From Epiperipatus broadwayi (lineage: Eukaryota > Onychophora > Udeonychophora > Euonychophora > Peripatidae), in assembly GCA_028023455.1 (NCBI GenBank), contig JAQFVV010000030.1, positions 7,212,501 to 7,276,500 on the forward strand: DNA of 64,000 nt. The letters run 5' to 3'. The notes under the pieces are model-generated. The model worked only from the letters and a program-made list of their open reading frames with translations, was not told where the DNA came from and made no database searches. Positions 46,195-59,985 of this stretch are shown piece by piece (the first letter of the stretch is position 1; each line of letters starts with the position of its first letter). The position numbers and the translations under genes were made by a program.

Positions 46195-47440
46195 TAAAAA
46201 TAAATCCTAGATATAATATAGAATATCTTTATATAACAACAAAATAATATATGACAATAGCTGTAATATAATCATATAATCATAACATAAAAAAGCTCTT
46301 TTCAGCAATTTTTAATTTTTGTCTCGTTCAATATGTCTTTGTTAACTACAAAAAAACAACAACCTATATTGCATACATAGCGACATCTACTGTCTCTATA
46401 TAAAATTAACACAAGTCTATAATTATCCTTTAATATCTTTATAATAACACACATTATATAACTCTCCATTCGTTTTTCATTATCCAATTATTAGTTAAAT
46501 TAATTGACATCAAATGTGTTATAATTATAGGTTTGTGTTAGTTTTATATAGAACCAGTAGATATCGCTATGTATGCAATATAGGTTTTGTTTTGTAGTTA
46601 ACCAAGACATATTGAAAAAGACAAAAATTAAAAATTGCCGAAAACGGCTTTTTTATGTTATGATTATATGATTATATTACAGCTAATAATATTTATTTTT
46701 ATTTTTATAAAGCGCAGACGGTATTGAAATTAAATTGAGAGAGTGCAAATCTCTCAAGCGCTTATGACTATCACCAGCCAATCAGATCAAACACTGAGAC
46801 AGAGAATTTCACAAGAAAAAGATGGTTCCACCTTATTCTTTACTTGTCTTTCTATATATCCAAGCCAGTCTAAAGTACTTAAATCTGAAAGCGTGAATCT
46901 TAAATATTTTCACACTCAACACACTGAGTTCAAATTACAAACATACAGTGTGAAATCTTTCGATTTACTATGCAGTAGTTTTTTGATGTTATAACTTGCA
47001 GCAATGTATGTAAATAATGTTTATTTTTATTTCAATACCGTCTGCACTTTATAAAAATAAATATTATTTACATATGTTGCTGCAAGTTGTAACATCGAAA
47101 AACTACTGCGTAGTAAATCGAAAGATTTCACGCTGTATGTTTGTAATTTGAACTCAGTGTGTTGAGTGTGAAGATATTTAAGATTCACGCTTTCAGATTT
47201 AAGTATTTTAGACTGGCTTGGATATATAGAAAGACAAGTAAAGAAGAAGGTGGAACCACCTTTTTCTTGTGAAATTCTCTGTCTCAGTGCTTGATCTGAT
47301 TGGTTGGTGATAGTCATAAGCGTTTGAGAGATTTGCACTCTCTCAATTTAATTTCATTACAGCTAATGTCATATATTATTTTGTTGTTAGATAAATATAT
47401 TTTATTTTATATCATATCTAGGATTTACATATAAAAAATA
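46195..47440. repeat. Nested palindromes: outer arms enclosing two hairpins
   Basis: Outer arms at about 46195-46275 and 47352-47435 (containing acaacaaaataatatatgac and its inverse). Inside, one palindrome has arms 46285-46425 and 46525-46665 (gcatacatagcgacatctac / gtagatatcgctatgtatgc). A second has arms of about 300 bp, 46705-47010 and 47027-47345. The mirrored reading frames in the second are a consequence of the palindrome. Confidence 0.85.
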
Positions 47441-48109
47441 TTTATAGTGAAAGCTTATTTACAGTTACTGTGGATTAAAAAGCCAGAAAATAGACATTTC
47501 TTCACAATTGTGATTTTTATATTTAACTTGAAATAAAAGTGTGTGTGTGTGGGTGGGAGGAGATATAAAAAATAGAGATGGATTTAACAATTGGGAAGAC
47601 AAATATAAAATTCTCAATAGCAGTGTAAGAAAGAGTTATGTTTTGGCTTTTTAGTCCACAGTAATTGTAAGTAAAAGCAATAATAATAAAAAAAAATTTA
47701 TACCTATTATTTTTAAGTTTTTAGCATTTTGGAACTTTTTTTAAATTATTCCAAATGTCAGCCTAATGTTTGAAAGTAAAATCATGTGTATTAAATATAA
47801 ATATCATTTACAAAATAGTTTTATTTATTTGGTAAACTTTTAAAAAATCAACTTTTCTAATGAAAAGGGAAAATGTCATACATGTTTTAAAAAAGTGGAC
47901 GGATACAAACAAAGATTTGTTTTTATTTTAGGTAATCATTTGATTGCACATCCATCACACTTGGTGGCATTGTTCTTCCAACAAAATGTCTTCATATACC
48001 ATTACCAGGTTACTACATTTGATTTACATATTATAACAAAGAAACAGATACACAGAGAAAACTGTTTTTTTAAACATTTTTGTTATTAATATCAAAAATA
48101 AAAATTCCT

Positions 48110-48570
48110 TTTTTTCTTTTTCAAAAACAATAATAAATAAATATTCGTTCACTTTAGTTTCTGATCAAAAAATGCAATTTCTAAAACAAAAAAAAAATTA
48201 AAATTGGACTGCAATTCTCAAGTAACGTTACTTTTTACTACATAAACATTAATTAAAACATAACAAATCAACGTAATCGAACAATTCCTAATTTTGTGAA
48301 TGCTGTAGCCTCATCTCTTCTAGTAATAAAAATTTCTTTTTGCTTATTTTTTAAAATAATTAAAAGGTTTTTCAAAAACCTTAATAATAAATCAATATTC
48401 ATTCACTTTATGTTCCGATCAAAAAACACAATTTCACCCCTCCCCCAAAAAAAAAATATTGATTTCAATTCTCAACTAATGTTATTTTTACTCCATAAAA
48501 ATTAAAACATAAAACAAAGAAATAAAATGGAACCATTCCTAATTCTTGTGAAAGCTGTAGTCTCAACTCG
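48110..48570 (+). repeat. Diverged ~255-bp tandem duplication
   Basis: Segments such as ttcactttagtttctgatca / ttcactttatgttccgatca, and aattcctaattttgtgaatg / cattcctaattcttgtgaaa, recur about 255 bases apart in direct orientation. Confidence 0.65.
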
Positions 48571-49739
48571 TCTATGATGATAGGGTTAGGTCTAGACCAA
48601 TTCAACTCTTGCCACAGTGGCAGGAGCCATTTTTTCTACAGTAATGGAAAAATCTTGTGAGCTATGATATTTCAGTGGTACCTCTGAAAACCCCCCAAAT
48701 TTCACATCTCACACACATGAACAGGTTAGTAGACATATTTGTTCCAGTGGAAAATTTTTTAGGATCTTACATTACTTCCTTTACTGTTCAAAAATAAAAA
48801 ACACATCTTACATAAATAGTATTCATTCAAAAAATTGAAACCCTATCACAAAAAACTAAGGACATGTTAAGAGTCAGAATTTGTATAGATGGTAAACAAC
48901 AACACCAACAAATGATAGGGCTGTCTAAGTGTGAAATGCAAGAGTAAATGATCGCAAAACACACTAGCAGGTTGACATTAGCCAAAACACTCAATTGCTG
49001 CTAGCAATTGAGAAGTTGTGCCTGAAAAGGGGCATTTTAAACAACTTTTGTCTAACATCAGTGCCATCAGGCATGATGGATGTGAATACAAATGAGCACC
49101 TTATTTTAATTTTAAATGATTGTTAAAATAATATTTTTTAAAAAATATATATACAACCATTTTGCATGTATTACTAATAATTTATCAATGTATTTGAAAT
49201 TTTATATCAAAATATTTAAAATTGTATCTGTCATTCCCTCTATAATAAAGAAATTAGAAAACCTAGAGTCATATTGTATTGCCAGTAATTTATAACAAAT
49301 GCACAAAATATGAATAAATTCTATTGGATAGAAATATATTAAATCTTGATTTTAAAATTTTGCACAAATCAACAACAGAGATTTTGACTTAAATAAAAGC
49401 ATATAAGAAATAGGAAATCAATTGTACAAAATAATTTTAAAAAAAAAACATAATTACAGTCAGAATAATGAAAACCAATGGCTTTGAGTGATAGCATTTA
49501 ATTTTTTGGATTACCACCATTTCCAGGTCAAATTAGATTTTGTTAGTATTGCTGATTAAAATTGTGTAATGTTTTATGAAACCACCTGTAGTATTATTTT
49601 GAAATAACGCATATGCAATAATAATTATTTTAACTTCATTTGTTTGCAAAAAATTAAATAAATCTAAACCCCATTGCCTATTTTTGTCTAGGTTCCTTTG
49701 ATAGAAGAAAAACCTATTTGTCTTTTTAAATGCTATTGT

Positions 49740-50060
49740 TTCAATATATTATAATAATAATGTGAAACGCTAAATCCTTTGACAGATGTACTTCAAAAAA
49801 TGATTATGTGACAGCCAATCAGATGTAATAATGACTACATGTGGAACTCTCAATTAAAAAACACAAGCCAGAACTATGAGAAAAAGATGGAACCCACCTT
49901 CTTCTCTACTTAAATTTATATATAAATAAGCCAGACTCAAGCATGCCAAACTAAGAGCGTGAAGCTTAAAACACCTTCACATTTAATTCACTAAATATTA
50001 TATATAAATAAGCAACGTGAAATCTTTCCATTCACTACAAAGCAATTTTCAAATCTAATA
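49740..50060. repeat. Single arm related to the 46.7-47.35 kb palindrome
   Basis: Shares the order agccaatcaga, gagaaaaagatgga, ataagccaga, agcgtgaagc and cgtgaaatctttcc with the palindrome arms, but in one orientation only. Confidence 0.65.
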
Positions 50061-50532
50061 AAATGATAGTAACAAATGTAAATATTGTTTTGACTAAAAC
50101 ACATACAGAAAATTATTATTTTTCACTTTATTTTGATCAAAAAAAAATTGTTTGTCTTCTTTGTTTTATTTTTTCCCTTTTGCTATATTCTCACAAAAAA
50201 CCTCAATGCATCATCTTCCCCCTGTATGAGATTGCAATAATCCAGCAGACACTTGACCTGAAATTAGTGTTAAACCTCATAAAAAAACTTTCACAATCTA
50301 ACAAAATGTGGCTAGTACTAAGTTAAATTCAAAAAATCAAAGCTATCCTTTAACATCATAAAATTTCAACATTCCACTGTAACCTTTTTTTAAAAAATTA
50401 CTTTTGCATAATTCATTGCATATTTTTTCTTCTTATTTATTTGTTTAATTATTTTGTACAACTAAATTCATATTTTTTTCTTGTTTACTTAATATTCAAA
50501 TTTATTTATTAAGTACATAGATTGTATGAAAT

Positions 50533-50925
50533 TAGAGAGAAAGGATTTCACCTTTTTAGCATATGCATCTTACAGATTTTTATAATATCTCAATGATGCT
50601 GCATTGAGGACAGAGAAAACTCTCAAACCCAAACATAAGACAGAGACTTTATAAAGATAAAAGTGGCCATTTTATCTTTAACTTAAATTCTGATTTATAG
50701 GCCTGTCTGAAGTGCCTTGGTTTGAAAGAGTGAAGATGTTATTCTACTCATTTTTACATTCATTAAATCAGAATTTAGATTAAAGATAAGATAGGTGCTA
50801 TTATCTTTATAAGGTCTTTATTTTGCATTTGGGTTTGAGAGTTTACTCTGTACTCAACACAGTATCGTTCAATTATAATAATCAGTGAGGTGCATATGTT
50901 AAAAAGGCGAAATTCTTTCTCTTTA
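50533..50925. repeat. Palindrome, arms ~165 bp
   Basis: Arms about 50533-50700 and 50757-50925 share cctttttagcatatgcatct / atatgttaaaaagg, aactctcaaacccaaa / tttgggtttgagagtt and the central aatcagaatttag. It belongs to the palindrome cluster. Confidence 0.8.
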
Positions 50926-51782
50926 ATTTTTTGATAAAATTTATAACTTTTATGTTTTTAAAACAAAATTAATTTGTACAAGTAAATTCATAGATGCACA
51001 ACTAATTTGTATTTTTTAGCTGTCTGCCAATTGTAGTATCATTTCTGAAGAAAGTACACATAACATTTTTAATTTTTATTTAATTTTGTTTACATGCACA
51101 TTACTTTTCTTTGCCTGAAGGTTTGTGAAGATGTTATTTTAGACATGGCAATATGTTGAACTATTTCCATCAGCTACTAACATGTGTTGTTTGTATTTGG
51201 AAAAGTTTAAATTAAATTTAAAATTTTCTAGGCATTCAACATTTAATGACATTGTCACATTATTTTCTCATTATTTGTTCCATTTATCACTTGGTATCTT
51301 CAGTAGTGGTTCAGGGGCTCCTCCAAATTTAAACACATGCACTCAAAAGGGCTACATGATTGCCCATTTATTTCAGTCTTTACTATTATAATCTATATTG
51401 TTATTTAATTGGATTATTTCATAATAAAACATAATAATTTCTTTACAGTAAAAAAATATGCATACGATTTTGTAGAAAATAGTTTCACAGTTCAAAAAAG
51501 TTTTGTTTACTTAGATAAGCAACTACAAAGGGGTCAATACTTCAAGAAAACCGAATAAACTCATATATAACTTTTGCAGCATTTTCTTGTTTTCTCACTG
51601 CTATTAGTTACACTTTTAATGGATATTTTGCAAAATAAAACTAATGGCAACGATATTGTTAATTAATGATAAACTATTTTAAGATTGCTTCTTTAATAAT
51701 AAATCTTGATAATTTTATCAGGGTTTATTAGAGTAAAAAAAATATGAATATATTGTCAGTGGAAAATGTAAATCGATTTAAA

Positions 51783-51915
51783 TATTTTAGGAAATTTTTT
51801 TTTTCATGTGTCATAGTATCGGCCAGGAAGCGAAGCTGCAAACCCAGGACAACTGCTTGTTAGCAGCTGTGCTAACCACTCGGCCACCAACGCTTGACTA
51901 TTTTAGGAAATTTTT
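51783..51915 (-). repeat. tRNA-derived SINE copy 5 with 17-bp target duplication
   Basis: SINE body 51800-51898 (minus; A box tggccgagtggtta, oligo-A end). tattttaggaaattttt flanks it at 51783-51799 and 51899-51915. A long target duplication and A-tail show LINE-driven insertion; the perfect duplication implies a fairly recent event. Confidence 0.85.
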
Positions 51916-51944
51916 AGGAAGAAAAACACATTTGAATGTTGAAC

Positions 51945-52350
51945 TACAACACCGGTTTCAATATGCTGTTTTTTTCATTTAACAAATGCTCTCTGGTTGC
52001 TTCGATGTGCCATCATCCTTGACCAGAGAGTACATTCAGTCATTCAAAAGCTCTTGGACCTAATTCACACTCTCAAAACCCAAGATACCAAACTAGCCCC
52101 CCCTCCACTCCTCACAGACACTTGGGCAATCCTCAAACTCCCATCCTCTCAGCCTCTGTCATAGGACTCAATCACAAAGACTTGCATTTCTAACCGGCAT
52201 GGACTACACACCATTTCCCTTCTCCACTTCCCATTCCCTTTTTATATGTATCCTTCCCCTCTCACCATTTTACTCCTGAAATTTCATTTGATTTACTGTA
52301 TCTGTTTTTTTTTTTTTTTTTTGATGAATAAACATCTCAACACTGAGAAA
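51945..52350. repeat. Unclassified GC-richer repeat-like segment
   Basis: A C-rich, non-coding stretch (tctctggttgcttcgatgtg, aactagccccccctccactc) ending in an oligo-T run and gatgaataaacatctcaaca. It contains aacaccggtttcaatatgc. No second copy in the window and no family recognised. Confidence 0.4.
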
Positions 52351-55300
52351 AAAACAAATTAAAAGATAGAATATTTTTAATAGTGTCCAATCTATTATAT
52401 TGAAGTGAAACATGAACTTTCTATAGAATTCATTTAAGATTTATGTACTTTTGAGTTTTCTGAGTGCATGTTTACTATTTGCTAGTTTGGGAGTGTAAAA
52501 TATTTTTTGTGAATTTGAGTATGGATTTTATGGAAGAGGGAGGAGTAGAACGAAAAGCTATATTTAGACATAGTTATTGAAGGTCTTTTAAAAATGATGT
52601 TTGGTACAAAAGTAGTTCAAACTCAGTCTTTCAATATGTTAACTAAGCATAATAAAGAATCATCTCATATATATATATTGTAACCGTTCGATTGTTGTCC
52701 CAACTACATAACATCACCAAAACATAAGTGCGCTAAGAATTGTAACCTCGATCACCGATCAATTCCCGCTGCATATTATCAGCTATTAAGAGCTGTAACC
52801 AAAAGCGTATCATGCTATCTATATTATGCACCAAAGACCACAACCAACATCTGGAGCAACTTACCACAGACCAAACCAATGATATAACATAAACTTTTTA
52901 TGATTTAATTTGATCGCAGCCAGGGTGTACCGCGAAGACCTATCATAGTAGTATGATAGAATACATTAAACAAATTATAAGTATGTAATGTTATTATCTT
53001 TCAAACCTTAATTTGCGATTTTCATTGTATGAGACCCGATGGCCGACCATGTACAAGATGGCATAATTTGTGGAATTACATAAGATTATGAAATTTGAAA
53101 CCATCTATATGATTTCTAATACAAATGCTAGTCCAGGTAAAGCTTTGCAATAAATAAACATAAATACTTGGGTTCTTTTTTTTATAGTTTACTATATCAC
53201 TGAGACTCTTATTATACTGACAAATGACAATTTAAAAACGTTAAGTAAATATATTCAATCATGTCATTATCTGGTAAATATGTTTACAGGTTTAATAATC
53301 AATTTATATTGTATACTAGAATCAACTACGCAAAGCTAAAATGATGGAAAAGGTAAATGGGATTTTATTGTACCTTACACATCATAAACTACCAAAGACG
53401 AAAAGCATCCAAATGTTTTCTCAAAATATCACTAAACTCTTATATCATGTTGACGATAGTATGTACTTCAATGTATGCTCTATCCAAGGTTTATGATTTC
53501 TGATTTTACGAATGACAAATAGCAACGGCACAGTAAGTTTAATTATAAATCAACGTTTATTTACAAATTTATGAATAATAAGTAATTAATTCTAATGTTA
53601 TAATTAAAGACATAAATAAACAAATAAAATAAATAAATTATAATTCCATCGACTTTCTTCAATAACATATCATAGGTACGGTTTTTAAAAATCTAATCAT
53701 ACCTTATATTTCAATTTGATATAATGAATGTATTGAGGAAATTATACTAAATTCAACATCAACTCATGAAACATTTAATGTCATTTCCAGATTCAATAAA
53801 TCTATACCGTAAACTTATAACAATATAATAAATAATATTATATCTGTAGGATTTAGCTATAATGCAATCATTAAATAACGTGAAAATTTAAACTTACATT
53901 CAGGTAAATAATAATCAACCAACAGTTAATTATTATGAGGTAACTTGAATAGAATGTCCTGCTACAATTTAATAATCTAACTTATAAGTTATACTTACAA
54001 ATAGAAGAAGATGATTTAGCAGAATAACTAAAATACTTTGCCCAACTTATATCTATGAAGTAAAACCATATTCCTGTGGATGCATTCATCTACACATAGG
54101 AATTAAATAACACTAAACGCTTTGTGGATTTATACACCATCATAAAGTAATAAGTATAATTACACAATTCCGCGGATTAACCACCAGCACAGGAATGAGT
54201 GTAAAATACAAAAAATGGCAATTAAGTAATCTGCGGATTAACCACCGGCACAGATTAATGCCTTTTAACATTATAAAACAACATTACTATTTACTTCACA
54301 TTAAAGTGCAAAATCATCCTCCTCAGTTATTCTGACCATTCAGAAAACACTAACACTTTAGCAAATGTGGGTTCTTGCATAATAAAATGTTACGCTAATC
54401 AGGACAACTAATGTACTAACTTATCTTGCTTAAGATAAAACATATGTAATATAATATAAGTAATATTAGTATAGGAATAGAAATCTGGAAAGACTCACAA
54501 AATACCTCATAAAAATTGATACATCTCATAAATTCATTTAGTACTTTTCAAGCTTTTTCGCAAGCGCTATTCTCTTGAATAAGTATTTTATTCAACCCCT
54601 ATTAATTTAAACTTAATAAAATATAACGTATGAACTTCACATGCAAGTTCATCTAACGATAAAATTAAAGTAATGCATTATTCATCAAATACATAAAATC
54701 TAATAGGTGTGTGTGTGTGATATAAATTAAATGTATAGCATATTATAGTTCAATACATGAATTCTAGCAGGTGTGTGTATCACAAATTAAATTGTATAGC
54801 ATTTTATAACTACAAATATGATCCGTGAAATCCATGTACGATGTGTCAAACAATAAATATACGAAGTAATAGCTACAATTATAGTTGAATTCCATACATG
54901 TAATTTTATCCATTTGTATTAGTTATTATAAGCACTATTAGATTAACGATTTTACGTGGCTCACCAAACATGAAACAATTCCAAAACATGACATGCAGAG
55001 TATAAATGAAAATGTTTTTTCATAAGTTATTAATTTCTACATTTCTCTATTAAAACTGTTCCAAGTTTATCACATCCATGCTAATATTTATTTATCCACG
55101 CTTAAATCTAGGAATACTAATTATAGCAATTAGTATAATCATTCCAAACTGACGATAAAATTAGAAAATAGCTTTGATTAATTATTTGAAGACTGTTTTT
55201 ATTATCCAAATGGTAAACAAATTAACTAGCAAATATATTACTGGCATTGCAAAGTTAAATATCAATCAATACTATATTTTTTATTAAAATTATAAATGGA

Positions 55301-55900
55301 AATATTAAACTATGTTAATAACTTTAACATTTTACTTTAATTTAAACTTCTTTTTTAAAAAGCAAATTTTCATATTTATAAAACTTCTGTAATTAAAATA
55401 CTTATTTAATTTTTCCAAATTGTAGAATAATAAATATTTTAAAACATACCAAAATCTTGCACTTGATTCTGCTTTTAAACTGGAAAGCTCCGACATATTT
55501 CAAATGTAATATTGGAAAATTATTACTGGCGATTTGATCCACCTGGCTAGCCGACTTGAACAGACTTTTAAATTTAACAATTCATCTTATTATTAAATAC
55601 CACTATGTTATTTTTACGTTTATAAAAAACTTTGTAGTAAATCCGTTTACTTGTTAACTATTTTAAAATAAGCTTATCATATTTACACCATTTGTCTTTT
55701 ACCATTTTCTTTTCTTTCTCCCTAAAAACAACACTATCAGATGATTTTTTTTTAAATTCGCGCTCCTTTCTTTTTTACATTGAAACGCACACGTAATTAC
55801 TGTATTTATTTTTAATAATTAAATTTAGTTGAACAAATGGTTTTTTTAATTCAATGGAAATAATTTTTAAGACCATTTTAAACAAATAAAAATTATTATT
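52351..55900. other. Repeat-poor stretch upstream of the CRISP-like gene; possible weak exons only
   Basis: This is the longest stretch without recognised repeats. Two minus-strand ATG segments end at good donor sites (53999-54089 with GTAAGT; 55450-55496 with GTATGT), but neither joins in phase to exon 45569-45693 without an intermediate exon. Neither is called as a gene. Confidence 0.4.
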
Positions 55901-56639
55901 ATTTTTAATAATATTTTACCAAATTTAATGTGTTGTCAAAATTTTTAAAAAGTTAAACATTTTGATATGAATTAGTATATGGAAAGAAGCAATTTAAATT
56001 TATTAAAATAATATAGACAACAAGTAAGGCAAAATATTACCCATTCTCTCTAATAAATTATTTTGAATATAAGAGAGTAATCTGTTCAAAGTGCAAATCA
56101 AGCCAATCAAATCACCAAAAGAAGACAGAGAAATTTTTATACCAGTTACATCAATTATTATATTTTATACTAAAATATATGGTTACAATATATATATGGA
56201 TGTGTTTGAGAGTTGCTGGTTGATTTATATAATCATTGCAAATTTATACATAACTTTTTATTCTAGATCTTTCTACTTTCATTTTATCTTCTTAGACATT
56301 CTCATTTACCAGTAGAGGATAATAATGATCGTGATGTATAAAAATATTTCGAAAAAGATACTAAAGCTAAGATTACATAATTATTTATTTATTCTTAATA
56401 ATTGTTGCATTATAAAAATAATCTGCACACACAATAAATACACCATAATGATTAAATCATTTTTGTTTATTTTGTTGAGTAAATATTTAATTTTTAGCAT
56501 AATGATGCTTCATTATAATAGTTTTGATTAATGTGAAAAGTAAAATTACTGACTTTTATACAATTTAAAAAATTGGATACTGCATTGTAAGGTACCAATC
56601 TATTTGGCTATTTACATTTTCTTCTTTTTTTCTCCTTTA

Positions 56640-56830
56640 CTTTTAAACTACTAAACATCACACGATCACCATTTCTTATGCTTGCTCATACTGTTATTAA
56701 AATAGGCAAAACTCTCCATACAGTAGTGCCACTCAGTGCAAGCCAGAATAATCAATAGATACCAGAAGATTTTGATTACACTGGCTTGCACTGAAAACAC
56801 TACTGTATGGAGAGTTTTGCTTGTTTAAAT
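56640..56830. repeat. Family A ends arranged as a palindrome
   Basis: aaacatcacacgatcaccat, then gcaaaactctccatacagta, then the inverse tactgtatggagagttttgc. The ribozyme-bearing middle is missing. Confidence 0.7.
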
Positions 56831-56852
56831 TTATACTTTTACATATCATACC

Positions 56853-56966
56853 ATTTACAACTTTCTTAAACACTTTAATAATACTATTTTTTATATCAAA
56901 ACTTTATTCTAACAGTTTTGATATAAAAAGGAGTATTGTTAAAGTGTTTAAAAAGTTGTAAATACT
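56853..56966. repeat. Palindrome, arms ~48 bp
   Basis: atttacaactttcttaaacac and tatatcaaaact are inverted as agttttgatata and gtgtttaaaaagttgtaaat around a short loop. Confidence 0.85.
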
Positions 56967-57074
56967 ATTTACATTTTCATTTTCTCTTTGATTTATTCTT
57001 TAAACACTGCTTTGATATCATGAAAAGATGATTAATCCATCAATTGAAGATTTCTTTGAAGAAAAATGGTGATT

Positions 57075-57183
57075 TATTGTGATTTTTTTCCTCATGTGTC
57101 ATAGCATCAGCCGGGAAGCGAACCTGCTAACCTGGGACAACTGCTTGTCCTCTCGACCACCAATGCTTGACGTATTGTGATTT
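57075..57183 (-). repeat. tRNA-derived SINE copy 6 with 11-bp target duplication
   Basis: SINE 57086-57172 (minus), with part of the anticodon region deleted, flanked by tattgtgattt at 57075-57085 and 57173-57183. Confidence 0.8.
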
Positions 57184-57453
57184 ATAAATTCAAAATGGAA
57201 TTTAAAACCTCTTCTTACTTTTCATTGACAGGTTTCCCCCCTGAACTTTTAGTAGTATCAGTTTTTTCAATATTTAAAAAAGGTCAGTTCTAAGTTTTCA
57301 AGGTTTTTTTTTTTTAATTTCTCATCATAATACTATCTAATATTCTCTTACAAAATTAATGGACGTAGAATTTCAAACAACCTCTTTTGATTTGTATTTG
57401 ATAGATTTATTTTGAAGTATTTATTATTTCATGTTTAAAAATATTTAATAATT

Positions 57454-57555
57454 TGTCAAGCATTGGTGGTCGAGAGATCAGTGACAGCTGCTTTACAAGC
57501 AGTTGTCCCGTGTTAGCTTCCCGCTGATGCTATGACACATGAGGAAAAAAAAAAA
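57454..57555 (+). repeat. tRNA-derived SINE copy 7
   Basis: gtcaagcattggtggtcgag at the start, gctatgacacatgagga and oligo-A at the end. Confidence 0.8.
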
Positions 57556-59985
57556 TATATTTTTTTTTTAGGTCTTTTTAAAAAATGAGGATACAGAAGG
57601 GAGGGGTGAATTGTATTGTGAACTTTGATGAAAACTATAATTGTCAACTACATTCAATACAAAACAAATCTAAACATTAAACGCATAAAGCTAAATTAGT
57701 CAATAAATAATCATACCCCAAATTCACAACTCAACCAGACTAGTCAAAAATAAACTCTAAAATACAATCAATAGTTTCACGGCTACAAGCAGACTACTGA
57801 ATAACATCATAAAAACATGGAGAGTTTCGCCTGTTTTAATGAGTTATGAGCAAGCATAAGAAATGACCATCATGTGAGGTTTAAATAACAACATATTTGA
57901 ACTAAACATTACCCAAAATTCTTCTTGCCTCCCATACACCCTTTATATTAAAAGAAATTTTAAATAAGTTACTACATCAAAAAAAAAAAAAAAAGAACTG
58001 TCTGACTTTGAAATAACAACAATAAATTAACTAAAAAGAGCTTAAAATCAAAATTTTTTTATTTGATTTGGATTCCCACTGCCAACCAAATACTTGCTTA
58101 CTTTCACAAAAATCAATAGCTGCTTTTGTTTTGAACCAAGTAATTTACTGGCAGTACGCACGGATAATGCAAAATTGGTGCTAAACGCACCTTTCCATCA
58201 TAGATGAGCTGAAGTCGTCTCTAAACGAAGAACATACGAATTTTTACTTTATTTTAATTAAAAACTAAAAAATAAGAAGTCAACAATTCAAAGGAAAAGC
58301 CCCTCCAGTCTAATTTTCCAGATGCTTTTCAAATAAAAACATTTTAAGTAAACAATAAGATCAATGCAGACCACAAAGTTTATTTTTAAATTAATTTTTA
58401 ACAGGTTAAAGAAAAACAAAACGTATTTCTTGTCACCTATGGTGGGGCAAGTTTTCTTTTTTATCTTTTCCTTTTTTTTTATTGGTGAAAAATCTAGATT
58501 TTAGGTACACATTGAATTTACAAATTAAGTCATAGTATTCCAGACCCATATTTCCTTTTCTTACTTTTGAAAAAAAGAAATTAAAAATTTTCTAAAGACA
58601 AAAAAAGAATCCAAATTTCAAATCCAACTTTTTTTTTCAATTACAAATAAGAAAAAGATTGTTTGAAATTTATCTAAGTTAATATTATGTAGGTGGTATT
58701 ACTAGAAAAACAACTGTGAAAACTTACTGTATTTTTTTTTGTTTTCCCCCAATTCTCTCCCAACTCCTACACCCCCCTTTTCTCAAATCCCAAAAAGAAA
58801 TTGAAAAGAGAAATAAAAGTTCACCAAAACAAAAAGACCTGCCAATAAAAACTAATATTGAGAGGTTTTACATTACATGCTGAATTAATAAATCACCATT
58901 TTTTTGAAACAATCTTTTAATCGATGTCATTTATCGTTTGCATATGTCAGCTGTATTTTTGAGATGCTTTAAAAATTAAAATGGCACCGAGCGCGTACTA
59001 TATTGGCACCGAAAGGTGTATATTGTTTTAATTTCTCCCAATCTTTTTCCCACTCCTCCATTCCCTCTCCCTTTTCTCTAAACCCAATAAAAAATTGAAA
59101 AGAGAAATAAAAGTTTGTCAAAAACACAAAACAAAACAAAAGACATGTTAATGAAATCTAATACTAAGAAGTTTTAAATTACATATTGAATTTATAAATG
59201 AAGTCGTAATAGTATTACTATGATAAGTCATCATTTTTCTTAATATTCAATTGATGGATTAGTCACCCCAGTACTCTTTCACTACATCAAAGCAGCATTT
59301 AAAAAGTCTATTAAAGAGAATATTAAAATTTAGATAACCAACTAGCATTGTTAATAATATATCCAAATTAGAAAGTTATACTATATTAAATAATATAGTA
59401 GTTTATTGCTCAAAATCATTTGACATTTGAGCACCATGAACCGCAATTCAGAAGTCTTTTTCTTTAGAAGCCTCAAATTCTGCATTTCGTTGTACATCAC
59501 AACACTGAAAGAGCTTATTAAAAATTCCAGTGTAACTTTAAAATTTAAATGTCAGAATAAATGGTTTCAAGAGGATGACAAATCATGATAAAGCATTACC
59601 AAAGCCGTTGAAGTGTTATTTATTAATTAAGATGCTCGGTTTTATATGTTACTCATCTTTCTTGAGCAAAGTGTTTATTATATATAATGCATTAAATTAA
59701 ATTTGAAAGTTATTAAATTAAGTTTAAAATCCAATTGTCCGCTGCCAGTATTTAGTACTATTGGCAAAACTCTTATCTAATGAACTACATGACCAATTAA
59801 TGTAAGTTTGGTAAAGTCTTGTTGATGATATTTAATGAAAATCTGGGTTCTATGATCTGGGAAAAAGTTTTTCTATTTATTAACATAATAAATTTAACAC
59901 GCGCCCACAAATTAATTATAGATCTATATTAAATAGATTATTAGGTCATCATTATATTTTTAATGATATGATCAAATGATTTCAA
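57556..59985. other. No gene recognised; AT-rich with oligo-A/T runs
   Basis: A family A end (ggagagtttcgcctgtttt, then catcatgtgag) lies at about 57815-57885. A diverged ~300-bp duplication may relate 58735-58870 and 59030-59160 (caaaaagaaattgaaaagag / caataaaaaattgaaaagag). Confidence 0.45.

Noticed and set aside
46743-47338. Two nearly identical mirrored reading frames of 83 and 103 residues
   Set aside because: They are the two arms of a palindromic repeat with no domain-like sequence; identity reflects the inverted repeat.
51945-51970. A hammerhead GAAACCGGUG-like segment (minus strand)
   Set aside because: The cleavage position would be G, and no CUGANGA or stem II is found at the right distance.
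53999-54089. Signal-peptide exon spliced directly to 45569-45693
   Set aside because: The join would create TAG at the junction and the peptide is not a convincing signal sequence.
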